From Labedaea rhizosphaerae (lineage in GTDB: Bacteria > Actinomycetota > Actinomycetes > Mycobacteriales > Pseudonocardiaceae): 64,000 nt of DNA. Under the pieces are notes generated by a model, which saw only the letters and a program-made list of their open reading frames with translations, searched no databases and had not been told where the DNA came from. This document shows positions 33,433 to 44,221 of the stretch, one piece after another. The translations under genes were made by a program, and so were the position numbers. Numbering within the stretch: the first letter of the stretch is position 1; each line of letters starts with the position of its first letter. Location of the stretch: contig NZ_SNXZ01000006.1 in the NCBI RefSeq assembly GCF_004362825.1, forward strand, positions 248,001 through 312,000, read 5' to 3'.

Positions 33433-36400
33433 GTGGTCTCCCCGCCACTGCTGGTCCGCCCGGCCACCGCGCACCGTCCCCGCGCGCGGTGGGATGACGC
33501 CGCACGCCGCGTGCTGGCCGGTCCGGACGGGTTCCTGCGGGTGCTCGGCGGGCCGGGCACCGGCAAGACGACGTTGCTGGTGGCAGCCGCCGCCGAGCGC
33601 ATCGCCGCCGGCGCCGACCCGGAGAGCGTGCTCGTGCTCACCGGCACCCGCAGGGCCGCGGCTCACGTGCGGGCGGAGATCACCCGGCTGCTGACCGACA
33701 GCGAAGGCGACTCGGACGTGCCGCGCACGGTGCGCGAGCCGATGGTGCGCACCGTGCACTCCTACGCGTTCGGCGTGCTGCGGCTGCAGGCCAACGCGCA
33801 CGGCGGGCCGCCGCCGCGGCTGCTCACCGCGGCCGACCGCGACGCGTGGATCCGCGACCTGCTCGCCGGGGACGTCGAGGACGGCTTCCGCAGCTGGCCG
33901 GAGCGGCTGCAGCCCGCGTTGCTGGTGCCCGGGTTCGCCGAGGAGCTGGGCGACCTCGTGCTGCGTGCGGCCGAGCGGGGCCTCGGGCCCGAGGACCTGA
34001 TCCGGCTCGGCAAGGAGCACCATCGCGACGAATGGCTTGCCACGGGCCGGTTCTGGCAGCAGTACGAGCAGGTCAACCTGCTGCGTGGCGCCTCGGACGC
34101 GGCGACCATGCAGGCCGTCGCGCCGCCCCTGGACGCGGCCGAGCTGGTGGACAGCGCGCTGCTGGCCTTCGACAACGACCCGCCGCTGCTGCGCCACGAG
34201 CGCGGCCGCATCCGGCACCTGTTCGTCGACGACGCCCAGCACCTCGACCCGTTGCAGTACGCGTTGATCCGGTTGCTGGGCTCGGCCGCGGCCGAGTTCG
34301 TGCTGGCCGGCGACCCCGACCAGACCGTGTTCGCCTTCCGTGGCGCCGAATCCCGGTTGCTCGCCGACGCCGACCCCGGTGGTGCCCGCACGGTCGTGCT
34401 CACGGCGGGCCACCGCATGTTCCCCGCGATCGGCGACGCGGTGCGCAGGCTCACGTCGCGGCTGCCGGGCGCGGGGGTGCAGCGCCACCTCGACGACCCC
34501 GATCCGGTTCCGGACCGCGGCACCGTGCTGGTGCGGCTCTGGCCGACCCCGGCCGCCGAGGCCGCGTGGATCGCGGACCAGTTGCGGCGCGCGCACTTGA
34601 TCGACGAGGTGCCGTGGTCGGAGATGGCCGTGCTGGTGCGCTCGCCGAACCGCGAGGTATCGGTGTTGCACCGGGCCCTTGCCGCGGCCGGGGTGCCGGT
34701 CGTGGTGACCGACGACGACCTGCCGCTGGCCGCCCAGACCGCCGTCCGCCCGTTCCTGACGTTGCTGCGCTGCGCCGACCGGCCGTCCACATTGGATGCA
34801 GAGCAGGCCGCGGTGCTGCTTGCGTCGCCGCTGGGTGGCGCGGATCCGTTGGCGCTGCGGCGGTTGCGCCGCGGCCTGCGCCGGCTGGAGCAGACCGCGG
34901 GGGGCGACCGGTCCAGCGACGAGCTGCTGTTGCACGTGCTCGAGGACGACGACCTGCTGACCGCGTTGGACGACGGTGAGGCGGCCCCGGTCCGGCGCAT
35001 CGCGCACCTGCTTGCCGTGGCGCGCAAGGCAATCGAGGAAGACGCGAGCGTCGAGCAGGTGCTCTGGCAGGTGTGGCAGGAGAGCGGGCTCGAGGCGCGC
35101 TGGACGGCGCTGGCCGCGCGCGGCGGGCCGGTCGGTGCGCGAGCCGACCGCGACCTGGACAACATCGTCGCGTTGTTCCACGCCGCCGAGCACCACGCCG
35201 ACCGCCAGCCCGCCGCCACCCCCGGCGCCTTCGCCGATTACCTTGCCGCGCAACGCATCGCGGCCGACAGCCTGGCCCCGTCGGCCCCGCTGGGCGATGC
35301 GGTGTCCATCCTGACCGCGCACGCGTCCGCCGGTCGCGAGTGGACGGTCGTGGCGATCGCCGGCGTGCAGGAGGGCGCGTGGCCGGACTTGCGGCTGCGG
35401 GGCTCGCTGCTCGGCGTCGAACGCATGGTGGACACGCTGTCCGGCATCCCGACCGACACGACTTCGCTAACCGCGCCGCTGTTGGCCGAGGAACGCCGGC
35501 TGCTCATGGTCGCGGTCAGCCGGGCCAAGCGGCGGCTGCTGGTGAGCGCGATCCAGGGCGACGACGAGCAGCCGTCCCGGTTCCTCGACGAGATCGACGA
35601 CGACGATCGCGACGACGACCAGCCGCGCCCGGTGCAGCGCCCCGGCCGCGGTCTCACCCTGGCCGAGTTGGTCGGCGAGCTGCGCCGGGCGGTGTGCTCG
35701 CCGACCGCCGACGACGACACCAAGCAGCGGGCCGCCCACCAGCTGGCCCGGCTGGCGGCGGCGGGCGTGCCGGGCGCGCACCCGGCGTCCTGGTACGGCC
35801 TGCCCGAGGTGTCCAGCGACGATGCACTGTGGACAGACGACGACACCGTCACGGTCACGCCGTCCACCATCGAGAAGCTGCTCGCCTGCCCGTTGCGCTG
35901 GCTCGTGGAACGCAGTGGTGGCACCGATCCGGCCGAGTTGCCCGCGATCACCGGCAACCTCGTGCACGCTCTGGCCGAGGCGGTCGCCGCCGGTGCCGAC
36001 GAGGAGGCATGGCGGGCGGCCCTGGACCGCGCCTGGTCCGAAGTGGACGCCGGCGCGCCGTGGTTCTCGCGGCGGGAACGCGCCCGGCTGGAGCGGATGA
36101 TCGAACTGTTCCGGCAGTGGCTGGAGGCCAGCCGCGAGGAGCTGACCGAGCTGGCCGTCGAGTACGGCGTCAGCGTCAAGCCGCCGCGGCCGGAGGTCGG
36201 TGGCGGTCCGGAGGTCGTCGTGCGGGGCCGGGTCGACCGGGTGGAGGTCGACAAGGAAGGCCGCCCGGTGATCGTCGACATCAAGACCGGCAAGAACGCG
36301 GTGTCCAAGGAGACCGCGGCCGAGCACCCTCAGCTGGCCGTGTACCAGCTCGCGGCGGCGCTCGGCGCGTTCGCCGGTCTCGGCGCCCGCGACGAACCGG

Positions 36401-36624
36401 GTGGCGCGCACCTGCTCTACGTGGGCAAGGAGGCCTACGGCAAGGCCACCGCGCGCAGCCAGGAACCGCTGGACGCCGACGGCCTGCGCACCTGGCTCGG
36501 TGCCGTGCAGCAGGCCGCGCAGGCGTGCGCGGGCCCGGAGTACACCGCGCAGCAGAACCAGGACTGCAACCGCTGCCCCGTGCGCACCGCCTGCCCAGTC
36601 CATGAATCAGGCCGGCAGCTCTGA
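33433..36624 (+). CDS. adnA: DNA helicase-nuclease subunit AdnA
   Basis: About 1063 residues. An N-terminal UvrD/Rep-type motor has Walker A GGPGTGKTT near residue 40, a Walker B of the form FVDDAQHLDP (DD in place of DE) and GDPDQTVFAFRG. The C-terminal module is a RecB-type nuclease (GRVDRV, VIVDIKTGK) with a probable iron-sulfur set: Cys in LACPL and later C-x2-C-x5-C in DCNRCPVRTAC. AdnAB resects DNA double-strand breaks in actinobacteria. I used GTG at 33433 (VSPPLLVRPA) because homologues begin with a similar segment; GTG at 33394 extends the frame. AdnB follows after 114 bp. Confidence 0.92.
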   Translation: MVSPPLLVRPATAHRPRARWDDAARRVLAGPDGFLRVLGGPGTGKTTLLVAAAAERIAAGADPESVLVLTGTRRAAAHVRAEITRLLTDSEGDSDVPRTVREPMVRTVHSYAFGVLRLQANAHGGPPPRLLTAADRDAWIRDLLAGDVEDGFRSWPERLQPALLVPGFAEELGDLVLRAAERGLGPEDLIRLGKEHHRDEWLATGRFWQQYEQVNLLRGASDAATMQAVAPPLDAAELVDSALLAFDNDPPLLRHERGRIRHLFVDDAQHLDPLQYALIRLLGSAAAEFVLAGDPDQTVFAFRGAESRLLADADPGGARTVVLTAGHRMFPAIGDAVRRLTSRLPGAGVQRHLDDPDPVPDRGTVLVRLWPTPAAEAAWIADQLRRAHLIDEVPWSEMAVLVRSPNREVSVLHRALAAAGVPVVVTDDDLPLAAQTAVRPFLTLLRCADRPSTLDAEQAAVLLASPLGGADPLALRRLRRGLRRLEQTAGGDRSSDELLLHVLEDDDLLTALDDGEAAPVRRIAHLLAVARKAIEEDASVEQVLWQVWQESGLEARWTALAARGGPVGARADRDLDNIVALFHAAEHHADRQPAATPGAFADYLAAQRIAADSLAPSAPLGDAVSILTAHASAGREWTVVAIAGVQEGAWPDLRLRGSLLGVERMVDTLSGIPTDTTSLTAPLLAEERRLLMVAVSRAKRRLLVSAIQGDDEQPSRFLDEIDDDDRDDDQPRPVQRPGRGLTLAELVGELRRAVCSPTADDDTKQRAAHQLARLAAAGVPGAHPASWYGLPEVSSDDALWTDDDTVTVTPSTIEKLLACPLRWLVERSGGTDPAELPAITGNLVHALAEAVAAGADEEAWRAALDRAWSEVDAGAPWFSRRERARLERMIELFRQWLEASREELTELAVEYGVSVKPPRPEVGGGPEVVVRGRVDRVEVDKEGRPVIVDIKTGKNAVSKETAAEHPQLAVYQLAAALGAFAGLGARDEPGGAHLLYVGKEAYGKATARSQEPLDADGLRTWLGAVQQAAQACAGPEYTAQQNQDCNRCPVRTACPVHESGRQL

Positions 36625-36664
36625 TGGCGCTCTCTCCGTTCGCGCGGGCCGCGGCCCCTTCATG

Positions 36665-36706
36665 GCCTGCCTCGCTCCGGTCGTGGCCGACCGCCACGAG
36701 GCAGGC
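36665..36706. other. Nested hairpin between adnA and adnB
   Basis: A 10-bp outer stem (36665-36674 with 36697-36706) encloses an inner 6-bp stem (36678-36683 with 36688-36693) and a TGGC loop. It lies in the 114-bp gap between adnA and adnB and may attenuate or protect the transcript. No U-tract is present. Confidence 0.5.
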
Positions 36707-36738
36707 TGGGCCGCGGCCGTGGTGGCTGGGGGGCCGCG

Positions 36739-39700
36739 ATGACCATTGAGGCTGAGCAGCGGATCGTCGGGCCACGGACGTTGGCGTTGGCGCTGGGGTT
36801 GCACCCGCCGACGGAGGAGCAGGAAGCGGTCATCGCCGCGCCGGTCGAGCCCGCGCTGGTGGTCGCGGGTGCGGGCGCGGGCAAGACCGAGACCATGGCC
36901 GCGCGCGTGGTGTGGTTGGTGGCCAACGGTTTGGTGCAACCCGACCAGGTCCTCGGCCTGACGTTCACCCGCAAGGCCGCCCGCCAGCTCGCCGAACGCA
37001 TCCGGGCCCGGCTGCGCCGCCTCGGCGGCTCGCCGCTGCTCGACGAGCTCGACCCGTCCGGGCAGCGCCGGGTCGCCGTGCTCACCGGCGAACCGACCGT
37101 CCTGACCTACCACGCCTACGCCGGGCGGCTGGTCGGCGAGCACGGCCTGCGCTTGCCCGTGCAGCCCGGCGCGCGGCTGCTCACCGAGACCGCGTCCTGG
37201 CAGCTGGCCAACCAGGTCGTGACCACGTGGGCCGACGACCTGGACACCGACAAGGTCCCGGCCACGGTCACCGAGCACGTGCTGCGGCTCGCCGGTGAGC
37301 TGGCCGAGCACCTCGTCGACCCGGACGACATCCGCGCGGTCACCGAGCGGGTCACCCGGTGGATCATGGAGGCGCCGCCGCACAAGGGCCGCGCGGGCAA
37401 GCTGTCGGAGCTGAAGAAGATCGTTGCCGCGCAACAGTTCCGGGTCAGCCTGCTGCCGCTGGTGGAGGCCTACGAGGCGGCCAAGCGGCGCGAGGGCGCG
37501 CTCGACTTCGGCGACCAGATGGCGTTGGCCGCGCGCCTGGCCAGCGAGCACGACGAGGTCGTGGCCGCCGAGCGCGAGCGCTACGCGACCGTGCTGCTCG
37601 ACGAGTACCAGGACACCGGGCACAGCCAGCGCGTGCTGCTGCGCTCGCTCTTCGGTGGCGGCGCGGGCGTCCCGGTCACCGCGGTCGGCGACCCGGCGCA
37701 GGCCATCTACGGCTGGCGCGGCGCGAGCGCGGCCAACCTGCCGCGGTTCACGACGGACTTCCCGATCCGCGTCGGCCGCGACCTGGTCCCGGCGCGGGAG
37801 TACGGCCTGCTCACCAGCTTCCGCAACCCGCCGGAGGTGCTGGCGCTGGCCAACGAGGTGGCCGAGCCGCTGCGTGCGTCCGGGCTGGCCGTGGACCGGT
37901 TGCGTCCCCGCGACGACGCGCCGGACGGCCACGTGCGGGTCGCGTTGCTGGAGGACATCCGCACCGAGCGCGACTGGGTCGCCGACCAGATCGCCGCGCG
38001 CTGGCGCGAGGGTGAGCTCTCCGGCGAGCTGCCGACGGCGGCGGTGCTGGTGCGCCGCCGCGCCGACATGCCGGAGATCGCCGCGGCCTTGCGCGCCCGC
38101 GGCTTGCCGGTCGAGGTGGTCGGTCTGGGCGGGTTGCTGGACGAGCCGGAGATCCGCGACCTGGTGAGTGCGCTGCGCGTGCTCGTCGACCCGTTGGCGG
38201 GCACGGCCGCCGCGCGGTTGCTGACCGGGTCGCGCTGGCGACTGGGTGCCGCCGACCTGGCTGCGGTGTGGCAGCGGGCCCGGGTGCTCGCCGGGGACGC
38301 GCCGACGACCTCGAGCGGGGACCCGCTGGCCAACGTGCTCGACGCCTTGCCCGGGGAGCACGCCGAGCAGGCCTGCCTGGTCGACGCGCTGGACGACCCG
38401 GGCGACCCCGCCGCGTACACCCAGCAGGGCTATGCGCGGCTGACCCGGCTCGGCGGCGAGCTGGCGGCCCTGCGCCGCCGGCTGGACCAGCCGCTGCCCG
38501 AGTTGGTCGCCGACGTGGAACGCACGCTGCTGCTGGACATCGAGACCTTGTCGCGGCCGGGTGCCGGACGAGCCAACCTGGACGCGTTCGCCGACGTGGT
38601 CGGGGACTACGCGGCCGCGACCCCGTCGGCGACGCTGACCGCGTTGCTGGGCTACCTGGCCGCCGCGGAGGTCGCCGAGGACGGTCTGGAGAAGGCGGAG
38701 GTCGTCGTCGCGCCCGACCGGGTGCAGGTGCTCACCGTGCACGCGGCGAAGGGCCTGGAGTGGCAGGTCGTCGCCGTGCCGCACCTGGTGAAGGACGTGT
38801 TCCCGAGCCGCAAGCGCGCGTCGTCGTGGCTGAAGAACGTGACCGAGCTGCCCGCGGCCCTGCGCGGCGACCGCGACGACCTGCCCCGGCTGGTGCTCGA
38901 CGACGAGGCCGATCGCAAGGCCGTGACCGAGGCGCTGGAGGCGCACGAGCAGGAGTTCGACCACCGGCGGCTGATCGAGGAGCGGCGGCTGCTGTACGTC
39001 GCGCTGACGCGGGCCGAGCGGGTGCTGCTGATCAGCGGGCACTGGTGGAACGAGACCAGCTCGACCCCGCGCGAACCGTCGGACTTCCTCGTGCAGATCG
39101 GGGAAGCGTTGTCCGCCACGGATTCCTGGGCCGTGCGGCCGCCGGACGACCAGGCGAACCCGCTGACCGAGGTGGCGGTGACCGCGCAGTGGCCGGCCGA
39201 TCCGTTGGGGGAGCGGCGCGGACCGGTCGCCGAAGGTGCCGCGTTGGTGCTGGCGGCGATGGATTCCCTGCCGGCGGAGGAAGGCGACTCGTCGGACCAG
39301 TTGTCGATGGACTTCGACGACCCGGAGGGCTGGGCGCGCGACGTCGACGTGCTGCTGGCCGAGCGGGCGGCGGCGCGGGCGCGGCGGGAACGCGTCGCGC
39401 TGCCTGATCACCTGTCGGTGAGCCAGCTCGTCGAGCTGGCGGCGGACCGGGATGCGCTGGCGCGGCGGTTGCGCCGGCCGCTGCCGTACCCGCCGAACCC
39501 GGTGGCGCGCCGGGGCACCGCGTTCCACGCGTGGCTGGAACGGCGGTTCGCCTCCAGCCGGTTGCTGGACCTGGACGACCTGCCCGGCGCGGCCGACGAC
39601 ACCGCGGTGACCGACGAGGACTTCGAGGCGCTGCGTGAGGCTTTCCTCGCCAGCGAGTGGGGTTCGCGGACGCCCGATGACGTGGAGGTGCCGTTCGCGA

Positions 39701-39996
39701 CCGAGGTCGACGGGATCTCCGTGCGCGGGCGGATGGACGCCGTGTTCGCCGACGGGGACGGCGGGTGGACCGTGGTCGACTGGAAGACCGGGGCGGTTCC
39801 CTCAGCCGAGCGGATGCCTTCGCTGGCCGTGCAGTTGGGGGCTTACCGGTTGGCGTGGGCCTCGTTGTCCGGTGCGCCGCTGGCGAAGGTCAGGGCCGCG
39901 TTCCACTACGTGCGCCACGACCGGACCATCCGCCCGGCCGATCTCCTTGACCTGGAAGGACTTCGCGCCCTGCTGCGCTCGGTGCCTGCGTCCTGA
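36739..39996 (+). CDS. adnB: DNA helicase-nuclease subunit AdnB
   Basis: A 1085-residue UvrD-like helicase fused to a RecB-type nuclease. Visible motifs: Walker A GAGAGKTE near residue 45, LTFTRKAA, Walker B LLDEYQDT, GDPAQAIYGWRGA, motif V TVHAAKGLEW, motif VI ALTRAERVL, and the nuclease active site GRMDAVFADGDGGW followed by VVDWKTG. All catalytic residues of the motor are intact, in contrast with the altered Walker B of AdnA. ATG at 36739 follows a GGGGGG stretch. The heterodimer would process double-strand breaks for homologous recombination. Confidence 0.93.
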   Translation: MTIEAEQRIVGPRTLALALGLHPPTEEQEAVIAAPVEPALVVAGAGAGKTETMAARVVWLVANGLVQPDQVLGLTFTRKAARQLAERIRARLRRLGGSPLLDELDPSGQRRVAVLTGEPTVLTYHAYAGRLVGEHGLRLPVQPGARLLTETASWQLANQVVTTWADDLDTDKVPATVTEHVLRLAGELAEHLVDPDDIRAVTERVTRWIMEAPPHKGRAGKLSELKKIVAAQQFRVSLLPLVEAYEAAKRREGALDFGDQMALAARLASEHDEVVAAERERYATVLLDEYQDTGHSQRVLLRSLFGGGAGVPVTAVGDPAQAIYGWRGASAANLPRFTTDFPIRVGRDLVPAREYGLLTSFRNPPEVLALANEVAEPLRASGLAVDRLRPRDDAPDGHVRVALLEDIRTERDWVADQIAARWREGELSGELPTAAVLVRRRADMPEIAAALRARGLPVEVVGLGGLLDEPEIRDLVSALRVLVDPLAGTAAARLLTGSRWRLGAADLAAVWQRARVLAGDAPTTSSGDPLANVLDALPGEHAEQACLVDALDDPGDPAAYTQQGYARLTRLGGELAALRRRLDQPLPELVADVERTLLLDIETLSRPGAGRANLDAFADVVGDYAAATPSATLTALLGYLAAAEVAEDGLEKAEVVVAPDRVQVLTVHAAKGLEWQVVAVPHLVKDVFPSRKRASSWLKNVTELPAALRGDRDDLPRLVLDDEADRKAVTEALEAHEQEFDHRRLIEERRLLYVALTRAERVLLISGHWWNETSSTPREPSDFLVQIGEALSATDSWAVRPPDDQANPLTEVAVTAQWPADPLGERRGPVAEGAALVLAAMDSLPAEEGDSSDQLSMDFDDPEGWARDVDVLLAERAAARARRERVALPDHLSVSQLVELAADRDALARRLRRPLPYPPNPVARRGTAFHAWLERRFASSRLLDLDDLPGAADDTAVTDEDFEALREAFLASEWGSRTPDDVEVPFATEVDGISVRGRMDAVFADGDGGWTVVDWKTGAVPSAERMPSLAVQLGAYRLAWASLSGAPLAKVRAAFHYVRHDRTIRPADLLDLEGLRALLRSVPAS

Positions 39997-40013
39997 CCAG
40001 TCCTGAGTGGACA

Positions 40014-40044
40014 AACGGCCGCACCGGGAAGCGGTGCGGCCGTT
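40014..40044. terminator. Bidirectional terminator after adnB
   Basis: A perfect stem of 12-13 bp (AACGGCCGCACC at 40014-40025 with 40033-40044) around a short loop lies between the convergent adnB and DUF6104-like genes. T-rich sequence follows on the plus side. Confidence 0.8.
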
Positions 40045-40057
40045 GTCGTGCTTCAGG

Positions 40058-40237
40058 TCAGTCCTCGAAGTCGTCGTCGTCGCGGGCCAGGTAGGTGGCC
40101 AGGCGTTCGACGGCGTTCTCGAACTCGGGGTGCTGGTCGACGAACGCGCGCATCTTCTCGGCCAGCCAGGCCAGCGTGACCTCTTCCTCGCCACGCCGGT
40201 CGGCCAGCTCCTCCAAGCCTCGATCCGTGAAGTACAC
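40058..40237 (-). CDS. Small DUF6104-like protein
   Basis: A 59-residue acidic protein starting VYFTDRGLEELADRRG and ending in an Asp/Glu run (ARDDDDFED). The pattern YFTDRGxEEL..RRGEEEV is that of a small actinobacterial family (DUF6104, from memory) of unknown role. GTG at 40237 was preferred over an upstream ATG at 40264 because GAGG lies 8 nt before it and family members begin with YFTDRG. It is downstream of kgd on the same strand but separated by a strong hairpin. Confidence 0.75.
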   Translation of the reverse strand: MYFTDRGLEELADRRGEEEVTLAWLAEKMRAFVDQHPEFENAVERLATYLARDDDDFED

Positions 40238-40271
40238 CGACCGAACCTCATTCCCACATCGCACCAGATCC

Positions 40272-40310
40272 GCACGGCCCGGCAGCCGGCGAACGGCGCC
40301 GGGCTCGTGC
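40272..40310 (-). terminator. Terminator hairpin downstream of kgd
   Basis: GCCCGGC (40277-40283) pairs with 40298-40304 and is extended inward by GCCG/CGGC and outward by GCAC/GTGC, giving a long GC-rich hairpin 13 bp beyond the kgd stop. Confidence 0.6.
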
Positions 40311-40322
40311 GAATGAGGTTCG

Positions 40323-43300
40323 CTACTCGAAAGCCTTCTCGATGATCGCGCGCTGCTCGAACTCGTGGACCTTGCTCGACCCCGCCGAGGGCGCCGACAT
40401 CGGCCGGCGCGACACGCGCTGCATCCGGCCCAGGCGCTCCGGGAACTTGTCGCGCACGAACAGCCCGTAGAACGGCCACGCGCCCTGGTTCGCCGGCTCC
40501 TCCTGCACCCAGCGCACGTCGTCGGCGTTCGGGTAGCGGTCGAGGGCGGCGCCGAGCTTCTTCTCCGGCACCGGGTACAGCTGCTCGACCCGCACGATCG
40601 CCACGTCGTGGGCCTCGCGCTTGGCCTTCTCCGCGGCCAGCTCGTAGTAGAGCTTGCCGCTGACCAGCAGGATCCGGCGCACCGCCGCCGGGTCGGTCAT
40701 CGACGGGTCGTCGATCACCGACATGAAGCGGCTGTCGTCGACGAAGTCCTCGACCGGGCTGGTCGCGGCCTTGTTGCGCAGCATGGACTTCGGCGTGAAC
40801 ACCACCATCGGCCGCTGCACGCCGTCGAGGGCGTGGCGGCGCAGCAGGTGGAAGTAGTTCGCGGGCGTGGACGGCATGGCCACCGTCATCGAGCCCTCGG
40901 CGCAGAGCTGCAGCCACCGCTCGATGCGGCCCGACGTGTGGTCCGGGCCCTGGCCCTCGTGGCCGTGCGGCAGCAGGATCGCCACGTCGGAACGCTGGCC
41001 CCACTTGGCTTCCGACGAGGAGATGTACTCGTCGATCACCGACTGGGCGCCGTTGACGAAGTCACCGAACTGGGCTTCCCACAACACCAGCGCGTCGGGG
41101 TTGGCCACCGAGTAGCCGTACTCGAAGCCCAGCGCCGCGTACTCCGACAGCGCCGAGTCGTAGACCAGGAACCGGCCCTGGTCCTCGGCCAGGTTCTGCA
41201 GCGGCGTGTACTCCTTGCCGGTCTTGCGGTCGATCACCACGGAGTGCCGCTGGGTGAACGTGCCGCGCCGGGAGTCCTGGCCCGCCAGGCGAACCATCTT
41301 GCCTTCCATGTTCAGCGACCCGAACGCCAGCAGCTCACCGAAGGCCCAGTCGATGCCGCCTTCACGGGCCATCTTGGCTCGCCGCTCCAGCACCGGCTTC
41401 ACGCGCGGGTGCGGGGTGAAGCCCTCGGGCAGCTCCACGTGCGCGTCGGCGATGCGCTCGAGCGTCTGGCGGGAGATCGCGGTCGGCACCTTCTGCGGCA
41501 CCTGCTGCTCGGACTCCACCGACGGGCTCGCCGTCACGGGGTGCTTCTCCAGCTCGCGCACCTCGTTGAAGACGTGCTCGAGCTGGCTGGAGAAGTCCTT
41601 CAGCGCCTTCTCGGCTTCGTCCACGGAGATGTCCCCGCGGCCGATCAGCGACTCGGTGTATCCCTTTCGGACACTGCGCTTGGTGTCGATGATGTCGTAC
41701 ATCGCCGGCTGCGTCATCGAAGGGTCGTCGCCCTCGTTGTGGCCGCGGCGACGGTAGCAGACCATGTCGATCACGACGTCCTTGTTGAACGCCTGCCGGT
41801 AGTCCATGGCCAGGCGCGCCACCCAGTAGCACGCCTCCGGGTCGTCGCCGTTCACGTGGAAGACCGGCGCCTGGATCATCTTCGCCACGTCGGTGGCGTA
41901 CTGGCTCGAGCGCGACGCCTCGGGCGCGGTGGTGAAGCCGACCTGGTTGTTGATGATCACGTGCACGGTGCCGCCGGTGCGGTACCCGCGCAGCAGCGCC
42001 AGGTTCAGCGTCTCGGCGACCACGCCCTGCCCGGCGAACGCGGCGTCGCCGTGCAGCGCGACCGGCAGCACGGTGAAGCCACCGGTGGAGCTGTCGCCCT
42101 TGTCGAGCAGGTCCTGCTTGGCCCGGACGATGCCCTCGAGCACCGGGTCGACGGTCTCCAGGTGCGACGGGTTCGCGGTCAGCGACACCTTGGTCTCGCC
42201 GTCGCCGAACATCCGGAAGTACTTGCCCTCGGCGCCCAGGTGGTACTTCACGTCGCCGGAGCCGTGGGCCTGGCCCGGGTCGAGGTTGCCCTCGAACTCG
42301 CGGAAGATCTGCGAGATCGGCTTGCCGACGATGTTGGCGAGCACGTTGAGCCGGCCGCGGTGCGGCATGCCGATGACGACCTCGTCGAGCTCGTACTCGG
42401 CCGCCTTGTCCAGCACCGTGTCCAGCAGCGCGATGACCGACTCGCCGCCCTCGAGCGAGAACCGCTTCTGGCCGACGTACTTGGTCTGCAGGAACGTCTC
42501 GAACGCCTCGGCGGCGTTCAGCTTGGACAGGATGTACTTCTGCACGGCGGCCGGGGGCTTCTCGTGCGGCACCTCGACGCGCTGCTGGATCCAGCCGCGC
42601 TCGGCCGGGTCGAGGATGTAGGTGTACTCGACGCCGACGGTGCGGCAGTACGAGTCGCGCAGCACGCCGAGCACGTCGCGCAGCTTCATCCGGTCCTTGC
42701 CCGCGAACCCGCCGACCGGGAACTCGCGGTCGAGGTCCCAGAGGGTCAGGCCGTGGGACAGGATGTCGAGGTCGTCGTGGCGGCGCTGTCGGTAGTTCAG
42801 CGGGTCCGTGTCGGCCATCAGGTGACCGCGGGTGCGGTAGGCGTCGATCAGCTCGATCACCCGGGCGGTCTTGTCGATCTCGCCCTCGGGGATGTCGGCG
42901 ACCCAGCGCACCGGCTCGTACGGGATGCGCAGCGCGGTGAAGATGTCGTCGTAGAAGCCCTCTTCACCCAGCAGCAACTTGTGGATCTTGCCGAGGAACT
43001 CGCCGGACTCGGCGCCCTGGATGATCCGGTGGTCGTACGTGGACGTCAGCGTGATGATCTTGCTGATGCCCATGTCGGTCAGCGCGCGGTCGCTCGCGCC
43101 CTGGAACGGCGCGGGGTACTCCATCGCGCCGACGCCGAGGATCGTGCCCTGGCCGACCTGCAGGCGCGGGACCGAGTGGACGGTGCCGATGCCGCCGGGG
43201 TTGGTCAGCGAGATCGTCGTGCCCGCGAAGTCGTCGGCGGTGAGGTTGCCACCGCGCGCCTTGCGGATGATGTCCTCGTAGGCCTGCCAGAACTGCAGGA

Positions 43301-44060
43301 AGTTCATGTTCTCGGTGTTCTTGATCGACGCGACGACCAAGGTGCGGGAACCGTCCTTGCCGTGCAGGTCGATGGCGAGACCGAGGTTGACGTGCTCGGG
43401 GGTGACCGCGACCGGCTTGCCGTTCTCCTCGGCGTAGTGCCGGTTCATGTTCGGGTACGCCGCGAGCGCGCGGATCATGGCGTAGCCGATGAGGTGGGTG
43501 AAGGAGACCTTCCCGCCCCGGGTCCGCTTGAGGTGGTTGTTGATCACGATGCGGTTGTCGGCCAGCAGCTTGGCAGGAACTGCGCGCACGCTGGTGGCCG
43601 TCGGCAACGTCAGCGAGGCGTTCATGTTCTTCGCGATGATCGCGGCCGGGCCGCGCAGCGGCTTGCTCTCGTCACCGTCGTGCTTGGCCGGCTGCGGCTT
43701 CGCCTGCTCCTTGGCCGGCTGCTGCTTCGGCTGCTGCGCCTGCGTCGACTGCGCGGACTTCTCAGCGGCCTTGGCGGGTGCCTTGCCGTTGCTCTCCGGC
43801 TTCGCGCCCTCGGACCGCTCGGGCCGCTCGGGCTCGGCCGGCGGCTTGGTCGCGGTGGCCGTCGACGTCGAAGTCGACTGGTTGGACTGGCTCGCGGCCT
43901 GCTCGCGTGCAGTGCCGGCGCGCTGTGTGGGCTTGTAGTCCGCGAAGAAGTCGTGCCATGCGGGATCCACCGATGAGGGGTCCGCGAGGAACTGCTCGTA
44001 CATCTCCTCGACGAGCCATTCATTGGGGCCGAACTGCGACGCAGGACTGCTGCTGGACAC
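40323..44060 (-). CDS. kgd: Multifunctional 2-oxoglutarate metabolism enzyme Kgd
   Basis: A 1245-residue actinobacterial Kgd/OdhA protein. Residues 1-45 form the short N-terminal helix element, about 45-115 an Ala/Lys/Pro-rich flexible linker, about 115-350 an E2-type acyltransferase domain with [12 protein letters not shown], and from about 370 the thiamine-diphosphate E1 domain ([23 protein letters not shown]). It decarboxylates 2-oxoglutarate in the TCA cycle, giving succinic semialdehyde or, with partner subunits, succinyl-CoA, and can make 2-hydroxy-3-oxoadipate. In relatives the N-terminal part binds the FHA protein GarA/OdhI. Full length, with no defect seen. Confidence 0.96.
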   Translation of the reverse strand: MSSSSPASQFGPNEWLVEEMYEQFLADPSSVDPAWHDFFADYKPTQRAGTAREQAASQSNQSTSTSTATATKPPAEPERPERSEGAKPESNGKAPAKAAEKSAQSTQAQQPKQQPAKEQAKPQPAKHDGDESKPLRGPAAIIAKNMNASLTLPTATSVRAVPAKLLADNRIVINNHLKRTRGGKVSFTHLIGYAMIRALAAYPNMNRHYAEENGKPVAVTPEHVNLGLAIDLHGKDGSRTLVVASIKNTENMNFLQFWQAYEDIIRKARGGNLTADDFAGTTISLTNPGGIGTVHSVPRLQVGQGTILGVGAMEYPAPFQGASDRALTDMGISKIITLTSTYDHRIIQGAESGEFLGKIHKLLLGEEGFYDDIFTALRIPYEPVRWVADIPEGEIDKTARVIELIDAYRTRGHLMADTDPLNYRQRRHDDLDILSHGLTLWDLDREFPVGGFAGKDRMKLRDVLGVLRDSYCRTVGVEYTYILDPAERGWIQQRVEVPHEKPPAAVQKYILSKLNAAEAFETFLQTKYVGQKRFSLEGGESVIALLDTVLDKAAEYELDEVVIGMPHRGRLNVLANIVGKPISQIFREFEGNLDPGQAHGSGDVKYHLGAEGKYFRMFGDGETKVSLTANPSHLETVDPVLEGIVRAKQDLLDKGDSSTGGFTVLPVALHGDAAFAGQGVVAETLNLALLRGYRTGGTVHVIINNQVGFTTAPEASRSSQYATDVAKMIQAPVFHVNGDDPEACYWVARLAMDYRQAFNKDVVIDMVCYRRRGHNEGDDPSMTQPAMYDIIDTKRSVRKGYTESLIGRGDISVDEAEKALKDFSSQLEHVFNEVRELEKHPVTASPSVESEQQVPQKVPTAISRQTLERIADAHVELPEGFTPHPRVKPVLERRAKMAREGGIDWAFGELLAFGSLNMEGKMVRLAGQDSRRGTFTQRHSVVIDRKTGKEYTPLQNLAEDQGRFLVYDSALSEYAALGFEYGYSVANPDALVLWEAQFGDFVNGAQSVIDEYISSSEAKWGQRSDVAILLPHGHEGQGPDHTSGRIERWLQLCAEGSMTVAMPSTPANYFHLLRRHALDGVQRPMVVFTPKSMLRNKAATSPVEDFVDDSRFMSVIDDPSMTDPAAVRRILLVSGKLYYELAAEKAKREAHDVAIVRVEQLYPVPEKKLGAALDRYPNADDVRWVQEEPANQGAWPFYGLFVRDKFPERLGRMQRVSRRPMSAPSAGSSKVHEFEQRAIIEKAFE

Positions 44061-44123
44061 GGCTGGGCTTCGCCTCTATCCATCTCGTTCTCTGGTGAAA
44101 CACACTCTGACGCCAAGGCTAGT

Positions 44124-44141
44124 ACGCGTAGCCGTACGCGT
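44124..44141. promoter_or_regulatory. Palindrome in kgd promoter region
   Basis: ACGCGTA-GCCG-TACGCGT is a perfect inverted repeat (7-bp arms, 4-nt spacer) 63-81 bp upstream of the kgd ATG. On the minus strand it directly precedes a TACTAG/TAGCCT -10-like sequence, so it may be an operator overlapping the promoter. Confidence 0.5.
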
Positions 44142-44221
44142 GTCACAGAACCGGACCGCCGTGGTCAAGCTCATGTGGTGCATTCGTCACTGTATCGATC
44201 AGTGGATCGGTTCCCGCACGC

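Noticed and set aside
40365-43976. Very long plus-strand open frame opposite kgd
   Set aside because: It is a GC-rich antisense shadow, rich in Arg/His/Val, with no domain; kgd on the minus strand is unmistakable.
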